The notes: generated by a model from the letters alone, not told the origin. DNA of 64,000 nt from Micromonospora alfalfae (GCF_022230925.1 NZ_JAKKFH010000004.1:1-64000); one strand, 5' to 3'; shown: positions 17,232-26,420, counted from the stretch's first letter. Translations and numbers: made by a program.

Positions 17232-18077
17232 TCACAGCGCCGGACCGGTGTATCGACGCCCATTCAGGTACGGCCAGGGGTTGACCCGGCAGCCGTTGAG
17301 GAAGAGCGTCTGCTGCATCATCACCGGCGCGGGCCGGCCAGCGCCGGGACAGCGCTCGTGCCGATGCCCGAGCTGGTGGCCCACCTCATGGTTGACCACG
17401 TACGTCCGGTAGACAGCCAACGGCACACCGGCCGAGACGAAGTGCGGCACCGACAACCGCCACCGATCCAGGTTGATGATCACCTGGCCGGCTGCCCGAC
17501 AGGACGTGTACGGGCGACCGCCGATCCGGATGTCCACCCCACCCTTCGCGCACATCCGACCCGCGGTACGGGCGGTCGCCAGGTAGACGGTGAAGTCCCG
17601 AGGCGCAGCCCCCGGCACCTGCTGCAACCGCAACCTGCCGCTGTCGACCCAACTGCCCGGCCCGGCGAGCGCCGCCTCAACCGCCTGGGCGAACCCGGTG
17701 ACGCCCTCGGCACTGCCCGACTCCACAGCGACCCGGTAACGCCGCAGCTCACCCGCCCGACCCAGCACTGGGCCGGAGCGGGCGTCGTAGCCGAACCCGC
17801 CAGTACCGGCGCTCGGGACCGCGCCGGGCACCCGCAACACCGGGGCCGGGCTGGACGGAACCGCGGCAGAGGGCGACGGGTCGGGCGGCAGCGGCCCAGC
17901 CACCAGCGGCGGCGGGCCGATCTCCTCGGCGGCCAACCGGTCAGCGCCGGGACGCCCACCCGGCCCCTCGGCGATCACGGTCACCACCGCACCGACGGCC
18001 ACCACCACCGCCACCAGTTGGGCGAACAGCGCGAAACGTCGCCGACGGCGAGCAGGATGGCGGGCTGAGCTGGGCAT
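17232..18077 (-). CDS. DUF3152 domain protein, membrane-anchored metalloprotease-like, copy 2
   Basis: 281 residues with the same plan as the gene at 16306: membrane helix at about 17-36, Pro-rich linker, then the DUF3152 core with RTYVVNHEVGHQLGHRHE. The pair shares QVIINL, MMQQT/MQQQT, PWPYL/AWPYL and GRRY blocks, so this is an old tandem duplication. Its start is 5 bp from the stop of the alpha/beta-hydrolase gene, suggesting coupled translation. The 104-bp gap to copy 1 is AT-rich for this genome and may carry a separate promoter. Confidence 0.82.
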   Translation of the reverse strand: MPSSARHPARRRRRFALFAQLVAVVVAVGAVVTVIAEGPGGRPGADRLAAEEIGPPPLVAGPLPPDPSPSAAVPSSPAPVLRVPGAVPSAGTGGFGYDARSGPVLGRAGELRRYRVAVESGSAEGVTGFAQAVEAALAGPGSWVDSGRLRLQQVPGAAPRDFTVYLATARTAGRMCAKGGVDIRIGGRPYTSCRAAGQVIINLDRWRLSVPHFVSAGVPLAVYRTYVVNHEVGHQLGHRHERCPGAGRPAPVMMQQTLFLNGCRVNPWPYLNGRRYTGPAL

Positions 18078-18082
18078 CCAGG

Positions 18083-19057
18083 TCAGCCTGCCAGATCAGA
18101 CCGCCCCGCGGTGTCCTCCGTTTCGGCGAGCAGGCCGACCACCGCGCGGGCAACCAGCCGGGGAACCTCCAACTGCGCCACATGACCGACGCCCTCAAGC
18201 ATCATCAATCGGCTGTCCGGAATGACCCGGGCGGTCTGCGGCCCGACCCGCACGTCGACCAGACGGTCCTGCAGACCGCCCACCACCAGTGTCGGAGCCC
18301 GTACCGCCTCGGCGAGGCGCCACAGCGACCCCGGCCCCGGCAGGTACGCCCGCAGGAAGCTGGAGACCAGCCCACGGAACGTCCGGACGTACGCGGCAGC
18401 GTAGTGCTCGGCCTCGTACCGCACCCGGATCTCCTCCAGCGCCTCGGCCCGGCGCTGATCGCAGATCCGGCTGAGGTCGGCAACGCACGCCTCCAGCACC
18501 TGCTGAGCCATCACCTCGGGAGCGAGCTGGGTGAGGTGCCGGGCGACCAGCCGCTCCCCTCGCGGAATGGCGAGCACCGGCAGCATCCGCCCCTGCAACG
18601 ACCGCCGGAAATCCAGGAACGGCAGCGCCGGGGAGATCAGGGTGAGGGTGCGGACCAGATCCGGCCGGAGCCCGGCGACCTGGACCGCCACAGCGCCGCC
18701 CAGCGAATTGCCGAACAGGTGCACCGGCCCTCGACCGGAATACTCGATCCAGCGGACCACCAGATCCGCGAAGGCCGGAATCGTGTAGCTCGGGCCCGGC
18801 TCGCTACGGCCGAAGCCGGGCAGGTCGATGGCCTGACCGTCCAGCCGGTCGGCGAGCAGCCCGGCCAGGTCGGTCCAGTTCTGCGACGACCCGCCCAACC
18901 CGTGCACGTACAGCGCCGGCTCCGCGCCAGCGGCGGTGGCCGGGGTGTCCCGCACGTAGGTGACCCGTCCGTCGAGGCGGACTTCCCGGCCCGGCCATGG
19001 CGGCGGAACGGAGTCGTCGGGGAGCAGGTGGTCCGGCCAGAGGGTGGCGCGTCTCAT
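18083..19057 (-). CDS. Alpha/beta-hydrolase
   Basis: 324 residues. Oxyanion segment HGLGGSSQNW near residue 51, nucleophile elbow GNSLGG with the catalytic Ser near residue 116, acid candidate in GLQDRLVD near 262, and the catalytic His in GVGHVAQ near 293. This is a complete catalytic triad. The substrate is unknown. There is no signal peptide, so it is cytoplasmic. It is the middle gene of a run formed by the 1113-residue protein (23 bp upstream), this gene, and DUF3152 copy 2 (5 bp downstream). ATG 19057. Confidence 0.82.
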   Translation of the reverse strand: MRRATLWPDHLLPDDSVPPPWPGREVRLDGRVTYVRDTPATAAGAEPALYVHGLGGSSQNWTDLAGLLADRLDGQAIDLPGFGRSEPGPSYTIPAFADLVVRWIEYSGRGPVHLFGNSLGGAVAVQVAGLRPDLVRTLTLISPALPFLDFRRSLQGRMLPVLAIPRGERLVARHLTQLAPEVMAQQVLEACVADLSRICDQRRAEALEEIRVRYEAEHYAAAYVRTFRGLVSSFLRAYLPGPGSLWRLAEAVRAPTLVVGGLQDRLVDVRVGPQTARVIPDSRLMMLEGVGHVAQLEVPRLVARAVVGLLAETEDTAGRSDLAG

Positions 19058-19080
19058 TGCTCCAGTCTGCCTCGGACCAC

Positions 19081-22000
19081 TCAGGACAGCAGCGCCTCCA
19101 GCCGACGGTTGACCGCCGCCAGCGTCGCCCGGACCACCGCCTGACGCGGATCACCAGCGACCAGGGCCGACCCGGCGAGCTGCTCGACCCAGCCCTCACA
19201 GACCAGCAGCGCCACCACTGTGGCCACCTCGCAATTGCCGAACGGCACCACAGCAGCGTGTTCGACGAAACAGCGCCCCCGCTCGGCGTTCTCGGCACCG
19301 CGCAGCAACTCGTCCACCGCGGCCGCCGCCGCCACCGCGCAGAGCCGCAACACGTAGCCGTCCACCGCCGGCCCGGTGGCGTACCCGGAGGCGCTGTCAC
19401 CCCCGGCCAGCAGCCGGACCTCCACGTTCGCGTCCAGGCCAAAGGTGCTGACCTGCACGTGGTCGATCACCACTCGGGGCCCCGGCGCACCGCCGGTCTC
19501 CAGCGGCCGGGACGGCGCCGACTCCGTCGTGGTCACCTGGCCACCGGAGTACGACGTACCCAGCGTCGCCGGGCTACCGGTCGCGGCGCCGGTCGGCGCG
19601 GACGAGACCGACCCGGGTTCCTCCACCGTGGCGCGCCCCCGGTGCGGAGCGTTCGACCGGCGGCGGCGCATCGGGTCCGTGCCGGTCCGCTGCTCCGGCC
19701 CGGCCGGCGGGGAATCGACCCGACCGACGGACGGGCGGGCCACCGTCGGCGAGTCGGCCGACCGGACCTCGCCGGGGTCGCGCGAAGCCGCGTTTCGAGT
19801 CTCCGGGGTACGCCGCTCGGCGGGCTCAGCCGCGCGACGGCGAACCGGTGGAGGCGGCGTGCTGGGCAGGCCGGGCACGTTCTGCGGGGCTGCGGCCAAC
19901 CCCATCCGCTCCTGGAGCAGCCGGGCCACCTGCCGACTCACCTCGGCCGGGTCGGCACCGTCGGCGAGGTCGAGTCGCAGACTGTGCGCCCCCGCCGGCG
20001 TGCGGCGCAGGGCCGCGTCGCGGACACCGGCCACCTCCCGGACGGCGTCCAGGATGGCGTTGACATCGAACCCCTCGGGGCGCTCGCGCAGTGGGGCTGG
20101 CTCGTCGTCCCGGCGCAGGTGAGTGGCGATGCGGGCAAGTTCCGGGGTTTCGGCGGGTGGCTCCACGGCTGGCGGCTCCGGCACGACGGGCACGTCCGGT
20201 TCTGCGGGGACGCGCTGCGGCAGCACCACAGCGCTCGCAGTCGACTCCCGGCCATCGTCGGCCGGCGACGTCGGGTCGGGAGCGGATCGGCGCGCCGCGT
20301 AGGCGGAGGCGGACGCCGGTGCGGGCTGATCGCGGCGGCCGGAACCCTTTGTGGCGGTGGGCGGGACCGCTGTGGTGGAGGACGGGGTGGCGTCAGTCGA
20401 TGGCGAGCCGTTGACCGGCGCGACCGGTGGGGACGGCTCGACGGGTGACGGACCAGGCTCGGGTGTCGCCGGCCGGAGCCGGAACGGTGCTGTCGGTCGG
20501 ACGTCGGGCCGGGACCGGCCGGGCGTCTCGCCCTCACCAGCGCTGGCCGACCGGCTGGCCGGCCACGACGGGCGCTCGACCGGGGTGGCCGGAAGCCGGC
20601 CCTCGGACCAGTCCGGCCGCTCGGCCCGGGAACTGCTCGCCGTCGGCGAACCGCCGGTCCAGGACGAGCGCTCCGCGACCAGCGACGGGCCTGCCGGAGC
20701 CGGTGGCGCGTCGGTCAGCGTGGGAGGTGGCCCGGCCGGAGCCGGAGGCGGTCCGGCGGGTGCCGGAGGCATCGCCTCGGGCGGTGCGGGCGGGTCGGCC
20801 GGTGCCGGGCTGGAGGCCCAGGAGGGTCGCGTCGGCGGCGAAGCGGCCGGCGCCGGATCGGCACCACCGGTCACTGACTGCCGCGTCGACGCCGCGCCGG
20901 TCGCAGGCGGTTCGGACCCGCCAGCCCAGGACGGCCGCACCGGCGGCACGCTTGTCGCCGCCTCGGACCCGCCGGCCCAGGACGGCCGCACCGGCGGCAC
21001 GCTTGTCGGCGTCGGATCGGACCCCCCAGCCCAGGAGGGCCGCGCGGGTGACGCGCTGGACGGGTCGGGATCGGCCCCGCCAGCCCAGGACGGGCGGTCG
21101 GCCCGGGGGCCACCGGTCGCCCCGGACCCCGCCCAGGACGGACGGTCAGCAGGCGGACCGCTGGTCGGCGTCACACCACCAGCCCACGACGGACGATCAA
21201 CAGGCGGACCACTGGTCGGCGTCACACCACCAGCCCACGACGGACGATCAACAGGCGGTACGGTGGTCGGTTCGGCGGGGCGTTCCGGGGTGGACTCGGA
21301 TTCGACCCGGGCGGGTTCGTACGCCCGGGGTGGTTCGGCGCGCACCGGCTCGTACGGACGGGGCACCTCGGCGCGCACCGGCTCGTACGGCTGGTGGGGT
21401 TCGCCGACCCAGTCCGGTGCCGACTCGTCCCGTGCTGCCGGGCCAGCCGGCTCGTCGTCCTGGCGGGACCAGGGCGGGGCCCACCCGCCACCCCAGCTCG
21501 GACGGTTCCAGTTCGGCCCCGACCAGTCGGGCTCGATGGCCGACGACTCCCCGGCCCGGTGCGTTTCGCCGGCGCGGTGCGCGTCGCCGCTGCGGTGCGC
21601 CTCTCCGGCGCGATGCGTCTCCGCCGGCCGGGAACCTTCGCTAGCGCGACCGGGCTCGCCCTCGTCGGCGGACGCGGTCGGGCCCGGGGTGCGTCCCGCG
21701 GTCGCCGCGGGCTCGGGTGCGAGCGGGTCCCGCCAGTCGCGTGGCGCGGTCGGATTCTCGTCGGCGGCCAGCCGCTCGCCGGTCGGCGCGTGGAAACCGG
21801 GCGGCACCTCAAAGCCCGACGCCGCGGTGCCGACGGGCGGCACCTGGACGGCCGGCGGGGCCGGGGTGGGCAACCCGGGCTCGGCCCAGCGGGCACGGTG
21901 CGCGGCAGCCGGATCGACTGTGAACTGTGGGGAGGAGCCCGGGTCGGGCTCGACGGCACTCTGCTCCGTCGGCGGTGCGGGACGTTGGGCGGGCACCACG

Positions 22001-22422
22001 AGCCGGTCGCTGGCCGCCCCGGGACGCCCCTCAGCGGGCAGCCCGGGCGGGGCGCTCACCGGCGTGGGGCGTCCTGCGGGCGGTTCGAGACCGGGGTGAG
22101 GGACGCCGTTGACGTCGTCCGGGTGGTGCGCGCCGTTGACGTGGTGGCCGTTGGCGCGGGCCGGCGACTCCGGGTCGCCCGACCGCCCGACCAGCGGCGA
22201 TGGCAGGTCACCGTGCCGTGTCGAGGAGGTCCGCCAACCCGACGCGGGGTCGGGCTGCCAGCGCGGCGCCTCATCCCGGGCGTCCTCGCGGTCGGCGGCT
22301 CGGGGCCACCCACCCGCCGGAGGCGCCCACCCACTGACGGAACGACTCGGGTCGTCGTGCTGACCCGCTCCGTCACCGTGCTCTCCCGGGGTGGCGGCTC
22401 CGGGTTGCCCTGTTTCACTCAC
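19081..22422 (-). CDS. Large Pro-rich disordered protein with short C-terminal folded domains, function unknown
   Basis: 1113 residues, start GTG 22422. Residues 1-830 are low complexity (Pro, Ala, Ser, Gly) with at least ten RPSWAGG-type heptads between about 390 and 540, and a run of HRAGE/HRSGD repeats near 265-290. Two regions look folded: about 845-930 (DVNAILDAVREVAGVRDAAL) and the last 130 residues (DHVQVSTFGLDANVEVRL to the end). I do not recognise either; the last could be a small alpha/beta dimerisation domain. No signal peptide or membrane helix is seen. Operon with the hydrolase and DUF3152 copy 2. The high GC and phase-three bias support it as coding despite the simple composition. 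Confidence 0.72.
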   Translation of the reverse strand: MSETGQPGAATPGEHGDGAGQHDDPSRSVSGWAPPAGGWPRAADREDARDEAPRWQPDPASGWRTSSTRHGDLPSPLVGRSGDPESPARANGHHVNGAHHPDDVNGVPHPGLEPPAGRPTPVSAPPGLPAEGRPGAASDRLVVPAQRPAPPTEQSAVEPDPGSSPQFTVDPAAAHRARWAEPGLPTPAPPAVQVPPVGTAASGFEVPPGFHAPTGERLAADENPTAPRDWRDPLAPEPAATAGRTPGPTASADEGEPGRASEGSRPAETHRAGEAHRSGDAHRAGETHRAGESSAIEPDWSGPNWNRPSWGGGWAPPWSRQDDEPAGPAARDESAPDWVGEPHQPYEPVRAEVPRPYEPVRAEPPRAYEPARVESESTPERPAEPTTVPPVDRPSWAGGVTPTSGPPVDRPSWAGGVTPTSGPPADRPSWAGSGATGGPRADRPSWAGGADPDPSSASPARPSWAGGSDPTPTSVPPVRPSWAGGSEAATSVPPVRPSWAGGSEPPATGAASTRQSVTGGADPAPAASPPTRPSWASSPAPADPPAPPEAMPPAPAGPPPAPAGPPPTLTDAPPAPAGPSLVAERSSWTGGSPTASSSRAERPDWSEGRLPATPVERPSWPASRSASAGEGETPGRSRPDVRPTAPFRLRPATPEPGPSPVEPSPPVAPVNGSPSTDATPSSTTAVPPTATKGSGRRDQPAPASASAYAARRSAPDPTSPADDGRESTASAVVLPQRVPAEPDVPVVPEPPAVEPPAETPELARIATHLRRDDEPAPLRERPEGFDVNAILDAVREVAGVRDAALRRTPAGAHSLRLDLADGADPAEVSRQVARLLQERMGLAAAPQNVPGLPSTPPPPVRRRAAEPAERRTPETRNAASRDPGEVRSADSPTVARPSVGRVDSPPAGPEQRTGTDPMRRRRSNAPHRGRATVEEPGSVSSAPTGAATGSPATLGTSYSGGQVTTTESAPSRPLETGGAPGPRVVIDHVQVSTFGLDANVEVRLLAGGDSASGYATGPAVDGYVLRLCAVAAAAAVDELLRGAENAERGRCFVEHAAVVPFGNCEVATVVALLVCEGWVEQLAGSALVAGDPRQAVVRATLAAVNRRLEALLS
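20915..21265. repeat. Tandem repeats encoding the RPSWAGG heptads
   Basis: Direct repeats in register with the minus-strand frame. The clearest is a 51-bp unit duplicated almost perfectly at about 21168-21258, and a pair of about 63-bp units lies at 20929-21000. Less regular units continue between them. Each unit supplies one RPSWAGG-type heptad plus a variable linker, so slippage would change the repeat number without a frameshift. Confidence 0.7.
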
Positions 22423-22571
22423 CGCGCGCTCCTTGGTCGCCCCCGCTGAGGCTACCGTGTGCCGAGAGTGGCGATAAGTTACAGCGGCGGGCCATTTCCA
22501 CGACCGAGGTCACGGGCCTCGCCCGGTCTGGGGGGAAAATGCCGGCTCGTACGGAGAACTCGGAGGATCCC

Positions 22572-23210
22572 ATGACCGCTGCGGGGAACGGTGCACAGAC
22601 CGCCGGCCGGCCCACCCGCCTGCCCCGCTCCGCGCGCCGTAAGCAGCTTCTCGCTGCGGCGCAGGAGGTGTTCGTCGCGCAGGGCTACCACGCCGCCGCG
22701 ATGGACGACATCGCCGAGCGGGCCGGGGTTTCGAAGCCGGTGCTCTACCAACACTTTCCCGGAAAGATGGATCTCTACCTCGCGCTGCTCGACACGCACT
22801 GTGACGCCATCGTCGCTCAGGTGCAGGATGCGATGCGCGGCACCAGCGACAACAAGGAGCGGGTCAGCGCGTCGGTACGGGCGTACTTCGACTTCGTCGA
22901 CCACGAGAGCGAGGCGTTCCGGCTCGTCTTCGAGTCGGATCTGCGCAACGACCCGGCGGTGCGCCAGCGGGTGGAACGGGTCGAACAGGGCTGCATCGCG
23001 GCGATCACCGACACCATCATCTCCGACACCGGAGTGAGTCGGGCGCACGCCGAGTTGCTCGCCTCCGGGCTGGTCGGCGCGGCGGAGACGGCCGCGCAGT
23101 TCTGGCTGGCGGGCGGCCGGCAGGTGCCGAAGGCCGAGGCCGAGGCGTTGGTGGCCGCGCTGTCGTGGCGGGGCATCGCGAGCTTCCCGCTGCAAGGTGA
23201 GTCAGCCTGA
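22572..23210 (+). CDS. TetR-family transcriptional regulator
   Basis: 212 residues. The N-terminal DNA-binding domain shows RKQLLAAAQEVF, AAMDDIAERAGVSKPVLYQH and FPGKMDLYLALL (residues 24-80), the TetR helix-turn-helix. The C-terminal ligand domain is of the common actinobacterial AcrR type. I chose ATG 22572 because GGAGG lies at 22562-22566; the frame opens 11 codons earlier. It is divergent from the large disordered-protein gene (150 bp apart) and could regulate it; no operator was identified. Confidence 0.88.
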   Translation: MTAAGNGAQTAGRPTRLPRSARRKQLLAAAQEVFVAQGYHAAAMDDIAERAGVSKPVLYQHFPGKMDLYLALLDTHCDAIVAQVQDAMRGTSDNKERVSASVRAYFDFVDHESEAFRLVFESDLRNDPAVRQRVERVEQGCIAAITDTIISDTGVSRAHAELLASGLVGAAETAAQFWLAGGRQVPKAEAEALVAALSWRGIASFPLQGESA

Positions 23211-23274
23211 CCGCTGGCCCCGTGATCGGATAGCCTTCGCAGGGCGGTTCTTTCGCCCCAGTTGAGGAGGCACA

Positions 23275-23502
23275 GTGGAGGTCAAGATCGGCGTGCAGTA
23301 CGCGCCACGCGAGCTGGTAGTGGACAGCGCGCAGTCGCCGGCCGAGATCGAGCAGATCGTGACCGACGCCTTCGCCGGCAACGGCGGCACGCTCTCCCTG
23401 ACCGACGAGAAGGGCCGGCGGGTCATCGTTCCGGTCGAGAAGGTCGCCTACGTCGAGATCGCCGAGGCGTCGTCGCGGGCGGTCGGGTTCACCGTCCGCT
23501 GA
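23275..23502 (+). CDS. DUF3107 family protein
   Basis: 75 residues, full length for DUF3107, an actinobacterial family of unknown function. The characteristic opening is MEVKIGVQYAPRELVVDS and the end is GRRVIVPVEKVAYVEI. GTG 23275 follows GAGGAGG by about six bases. It lies 64 bp after the TetR gene on the same strand and may share its transcript. Confidence 0.88.
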   Translation: MEVKIGVQYAPRELVVDSAQSPAEIEQIVTDAFAGNGGTLSLTDEKGRRVIVPVEKVAYVEIAEASSRAVGFTVR

Positions 23503-23516
23503 CCGGTCCGGCCATC

Positions 23517-23547
23517 GCGGCAGGTCGGCACTCGGCCCACCTGCCGC
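23517..23547. terminator. Bidirectional terminator hairpin
   Basis: Perfect 9-bp arms (23517-23525 and 23539-23547) with a 13-nt loop, between the convergent DUF3107 gene (ends 23502) and the ferritin-like gene (ends 23578). Confidence 0.65.
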
Positions 23548-23577
23548 AGGCCGGCGCCGGCCGACCCGCCCGGGTGG

Positions 23578-24279
23578 TCAGTTGTTCAGCCCGGCGGCGG
23601 CCATTCGCGCGGTGTGCGCGGTGGTGAGCCTGCCGAACAGCCCCGGCACGTCGACCCGGCCGTCGCGTGCGATCAGCGCGGTGAGGGTGGCCCGCTCGGC
23701 GGCGACCCGGCCGGCCTGGGACAACGCCTCACCGACCAGCCGCCGGGCCCACATGGAGAGCCGACCGGCCACCCGGGGGTCGTCGGCGACGGCCGCCCGG
23801 ATCTCCACCGCGGCGAAGTCCGCGTACCGGGAGTCGTGCAGGACGTCCAGCACCAACGCCCGGTCCGGTTCCTCCAGCGCGTCGGCGATCTCGCGAACGA
23901 AGTCGTCGGTGATCGCGTCGCCCACGTACGCCTTGGTGACCACTTCCGCCCAGTCCCGTGGCTCGGTCGAATCGTGGTACGCCTGCAACGGCTCGACGTA
24001 GGGCGCCATCGCGTCCTCGGGCGGTACGCCCAACACTCTGAGCCGGTCGGCGAGGCGCCGGTAGTTGGCGATCTCGGCTGCGGCCATCTCGTTCAGCGCG
24101 GCCCGGCGGCGCAGGTCGGGAGCGAGCCGGGCATCGCCCGCCATCCGCTCGAAGGCGAGCAGCTCACCGAAGGCGACCAGACCCAGCAGGTCGGCGTACG
24201 CGGAACCGGAGGCGGACACGAGCGGCAGGCTATCGCGTAGCGGCCCTCGACCGCGTCCCGCGCCGTCCTGGCCGATCAT
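23578..24279 (-). CDS. Ferritin-like fold protein (MiaE-like)
   Basis: 233 residues, helical, with a ferritin-like di-iron pattern: E in GLVAFGELLAFERM (about residue 39), E and the following positions in NEMAAAEIANYRRL (about 64-74), and further acidic positions in DFVREIADALEEP and FAAVEIRAAV. It resembles the tRNA-(ms2io6A)-hydroxylase/ferritin-2 group common in actinomycetes; the substrate is unknown. ATG 24279 sits inside a palindromic repeat. GTG 24219 (VSASGSAYAD), just before the folded domain, is an alternative start. Confidence 0.75.
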   Translation of the reverse strand: MIGQDGAGRGRGPLRDSLPLVSASGSAYADLLGLVAFGELLAFERMAGDARLAPDLRRRAALNEMAAAEIANYRRLADRLRVLGVPPEDAMAPYVEPLQAYHDSTEPRDWAEVVTKAYVGDAITDDFVREIADALEEPDRALVLDVLHDSRYADFAAVEIRAAVADDPRVAGRLSMWARRLVGEALSQAGRVAAERATLTALIARDGRVDVPGLFGRLTTAHTARMAAAGLNN

Positions 24280-24345
24280 GGAGTGATGCCGCCTGCCTTA
24301 ACCCACTTTGCGAACTTTGTACCCCAGCACAAGTCCATGATCGAC
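24273..24345. repeat. GATC-core palindromic repeat, copy C
   Basis: Left end cgatcatggagt at 24273 and right end ccccagcacaagtccatg at 24322-24339, followed by atcgac, with the same 50-base spacing as copy A at 9661. As there, the left arm supplies the ATG of a minus-strand gene. The intervening bases differ between the two copies, so the ends are conserved and the middle is not. Confidence 0.7.
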
Positions 24346-24595
24346 GTCGGCGGGAGCGAGGGGCGCGACGTCGGGCGCGGCGCGGAGTGTGGCTTAGGTC
24401 ACATTTGCTTGCCCCGCGTGGCGAGTGGCCGCCTGGGAATCGGGACGGGGGCATGCCTGTTCAGGTAACATGGAGCAGTTGCCGTGGGCGCCGATCTGAT
24501 CGAAGCTCAGCCCGCGGCGCGCGTGCGGCCCGGTCCGGCTCGGCAATCTGCCGCCGACCGTGTGGCCCGCGTCATACCGAACGCGCCCTGAGGAC
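24346..24595. other. Leader region upstream of the DEAD-box helicase
   Basis: About 250 bp without a credible gene. It contains a short stretch of lower GC (24393-24478) with taacat at 24466-24471 as a possible -10-like hexamer, which would give a leader of more than 100 nt. I found no recognisable riboswitch. Long leaders are common for cold-regulated helicase genes, but nothing here proves one. Confidence 0.3.
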
Positions 24596-26332
24596 ATGAC
24601 GGGCGCACCCACGAGAGGGCACCCCCACATCCACATGAGCGACCTGACTCAAGATTTGCTGGACGGCCAGGAACTGGCCCCCACCGCCCCGGTTCGACCG
24701 GAGGCCCCCACGTTCGCCGCACTCGGCGCCCGCGCCGAGACCGTCGAGGCCCTGGCCTCGGCTGGCATCACCCGCGCCTTCGCCATCCAGGAATACGCTA
24801 TCCCGATCGCGCTGCGCGGCGTCGACCTGATCGGTCAGGCGCCCACCGGCACCGGCAAGACCCTCGGCTTTGGCGTACCCCTGCTCGACCGGGTCTTCGC
24901 CCCGGGCGAGGGCAGCGACGGTGTCCCCCAGGCCCTGGTCGTCGTTCCCACCCGCGAGCTGGGCATCCAGGTCGCCAAGGACCTGGCCGCCGCCGGCCGG
25001 ACGCGCGGCGTCCGCGTGCTGCCGATCTACGGCGGCGTGGCGTACGAGCCGCAGATCGACGCGCTGCGCAAGGGTGTCGAAATCCTGGTCGGCACGCCCG
25101 GCCGACTGATGGACCTGCAGAAGCAGAAGCACCTCCGGCTCGACCGGGTGCACGCACTCGTCCTCGACGAGGCCGACCGGATGCTCGACCTGGGCTTCCT
25201 CGACGACGTCGAGAAGATCCTGGCGATGCTTCCGGAAGACCGGCAGACGATGCTCTTCTCGGCCACCATGCCGGACCCGATCGTCACATTGTCGCGCCGC
25301 TTCCTGCGTCAGCCGATGACGATCCACGCCGGGCACACCGCCGAGACCGGCCCGTCGCCGCAGACCCAGCAGTTGGTCTACCGCACCCACTCGATGAACA
25401 AGGTCGAGGTGGTGGCGCGCATCCTCCAGGCGGAGGGGCGTGGGCTGACCATGATCTTCACGCGTACCAAGCGGGCCGCCGACCGGGTCGCCGAGGACCT
25501 CGACTTCCGCGGGTTCGCGGTCGCCGCGGTGCATGGTGACCTCGGCCAGGGTGCCCGCGAGCGGGCTCTGCGGGCCTTCCGGGCCGGAAAGATCGACATC
25601 TTGGTCGCCACCGACGTGGCGGCGCGTGGGCTGGACGTCACCGGCGTCACCCACGTCATCAACTACGACTGCCCGGAAGACCAGGACACCTACACCCACC
25701 GGATCGGTCGTACCGGCCGGGCCGGAGCGACGGGTGTCGCGGTGACCTTCGTCGACTGGGACGACATGCCGCGCTGGCGGATCATCGACAAGACCCTCGG
25801 TCTGGAGATGCCGGAGCCGCCGGAGACGTACCACACGTCGCCGCACCTCTACACCGATCTGCACATCTCCACCGAGGTCAGCGGCACGCTGCCCACCGCC
25901 GAGCGCACCCGGGCCGGGCTGTCCGCCGAGATCGAAGAGGATCTGGGTGGGACGACCCGCTCCCGTCGGGGCGACAGCGGCGGTCGGGGCCCCCGACGCG
26001 GCGAGAGCCGTGGTGAGGGTCGCGGCGAGCGCCGTGGTCGGGGCGATGGCCGCCGCGACCGCTCCGACGCCGGCACGCCGGCCGTCGCCGAGGCACCTGC
26101 GGCCGACGCCGCCGACGAAGGCAACGAAGGCACCCGTACCCCCCGCCGCCGGCGTCGCCGCCGTGCCGGCGAGGTGGTCGCGGCCGAGGCGACAGCCGTG
26201 ATCTCCGCCGACGCCGGCCCCTCCGAGCCGGCCACCGCGTCTGACGGCGAGGCGTCCAAGCCGCGCCGCCGACGCCGCCGCCGTGGTGGCGGTTCCGGCG
26301 CGGACACTCCGGCCGAGGCGACAGCGGACTGA
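24596..26332 (+). CDS. DEAD-box ATP-dependent RNA helicase
   Basis: 578 residues. Motifs in order: Q motif (FAIQEYAIPIAL), APTGTGKT, PTRELG, TPGRLMD, LDEADRMLD (DEAD), SATMP, then in the second RecA domain TRTKRAADRV, ATDVAARGLDV and HRIGRTGRAG. It ends with a 130-residue Arg/Gly- and Arg-cluster tail (several runs of RRRRR), typical of RNA-binding extensions in actinobacterial RhlE/CsdA-like helicases. Start is uncertain: ATG 24596 or ATG 24635 (MSDLTQDLLDG); neither has a well-spaced ribosome site. A hairpin follows the stop. Confidence 0.93.
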   Translation: MTGAPTRGHPHIHMSDLTQDLLDGQELAPTAPVRPEAPTFAALGARAETVEALASAGITRAFAIQEYAIPIALRGVDLIGQAPTGTGKTLGFGVPLLDRVFAPGEGSDGVPQALVVVPTRELGIQVAKDLAAAGRTRGVRVLPIYGGVAYEPQIDALRKGVEILVGTPGRLMDLQKQKHLRLDRVHALVLDEADRMLDLGFLDDVEKILAMLPEDRQTMLFSATMPDPIVTLSRRFLRQPMTIHAGHTAETGPSPQTQQLVYRTHSMNKVEVVARILQAEGRGLTMIFTRTKRAADRVAEDLDFRGFAVAAVHGDLGQGARERALRAFRAGKIDILVATDVAARGLDVTGVTHVINYDCPEDQDTYTHRIGRTGRAGATGVAVTFVDWDDMPRWRIIDKTLGLEMPEPPETYHTSPHLYTDLHISTEVSGTLPTAERTRAGLSAEIEEDLGGTTRSRRGDSGGRGPRRGESRGEGRGERRGRGDGRRDRSDAGTPAVAEAPAADAADEGNEGTRTPRRRRRRRAGEVVAAEATAVISADAGPSEPATASDGEASKPRRRRRRRGGGSGADTPAEATAD

Positions 26333-26348
26333 CCACCAGCCACATCTG

Positions 26349-26385
26349 ACATCCCCCGCACCGCCTCGCGCGGTACGGGGGATGT
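26349..26385 (+). terminator. Terminator after the helicase gene
   Basis: Near-perfect hairpin with arms of about 16 bp (26349-26364 and 26369-26385, one unpaired base), 17 bp after the helicase stop. The next gene starts 36 bp later and may have its own promoter or depend on read-through. Confidence 0.65.
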
Positions 26386-26420
26386 TCCCTTCTCCCACCC
26401 CACCTGCCGAAGATGGAACG

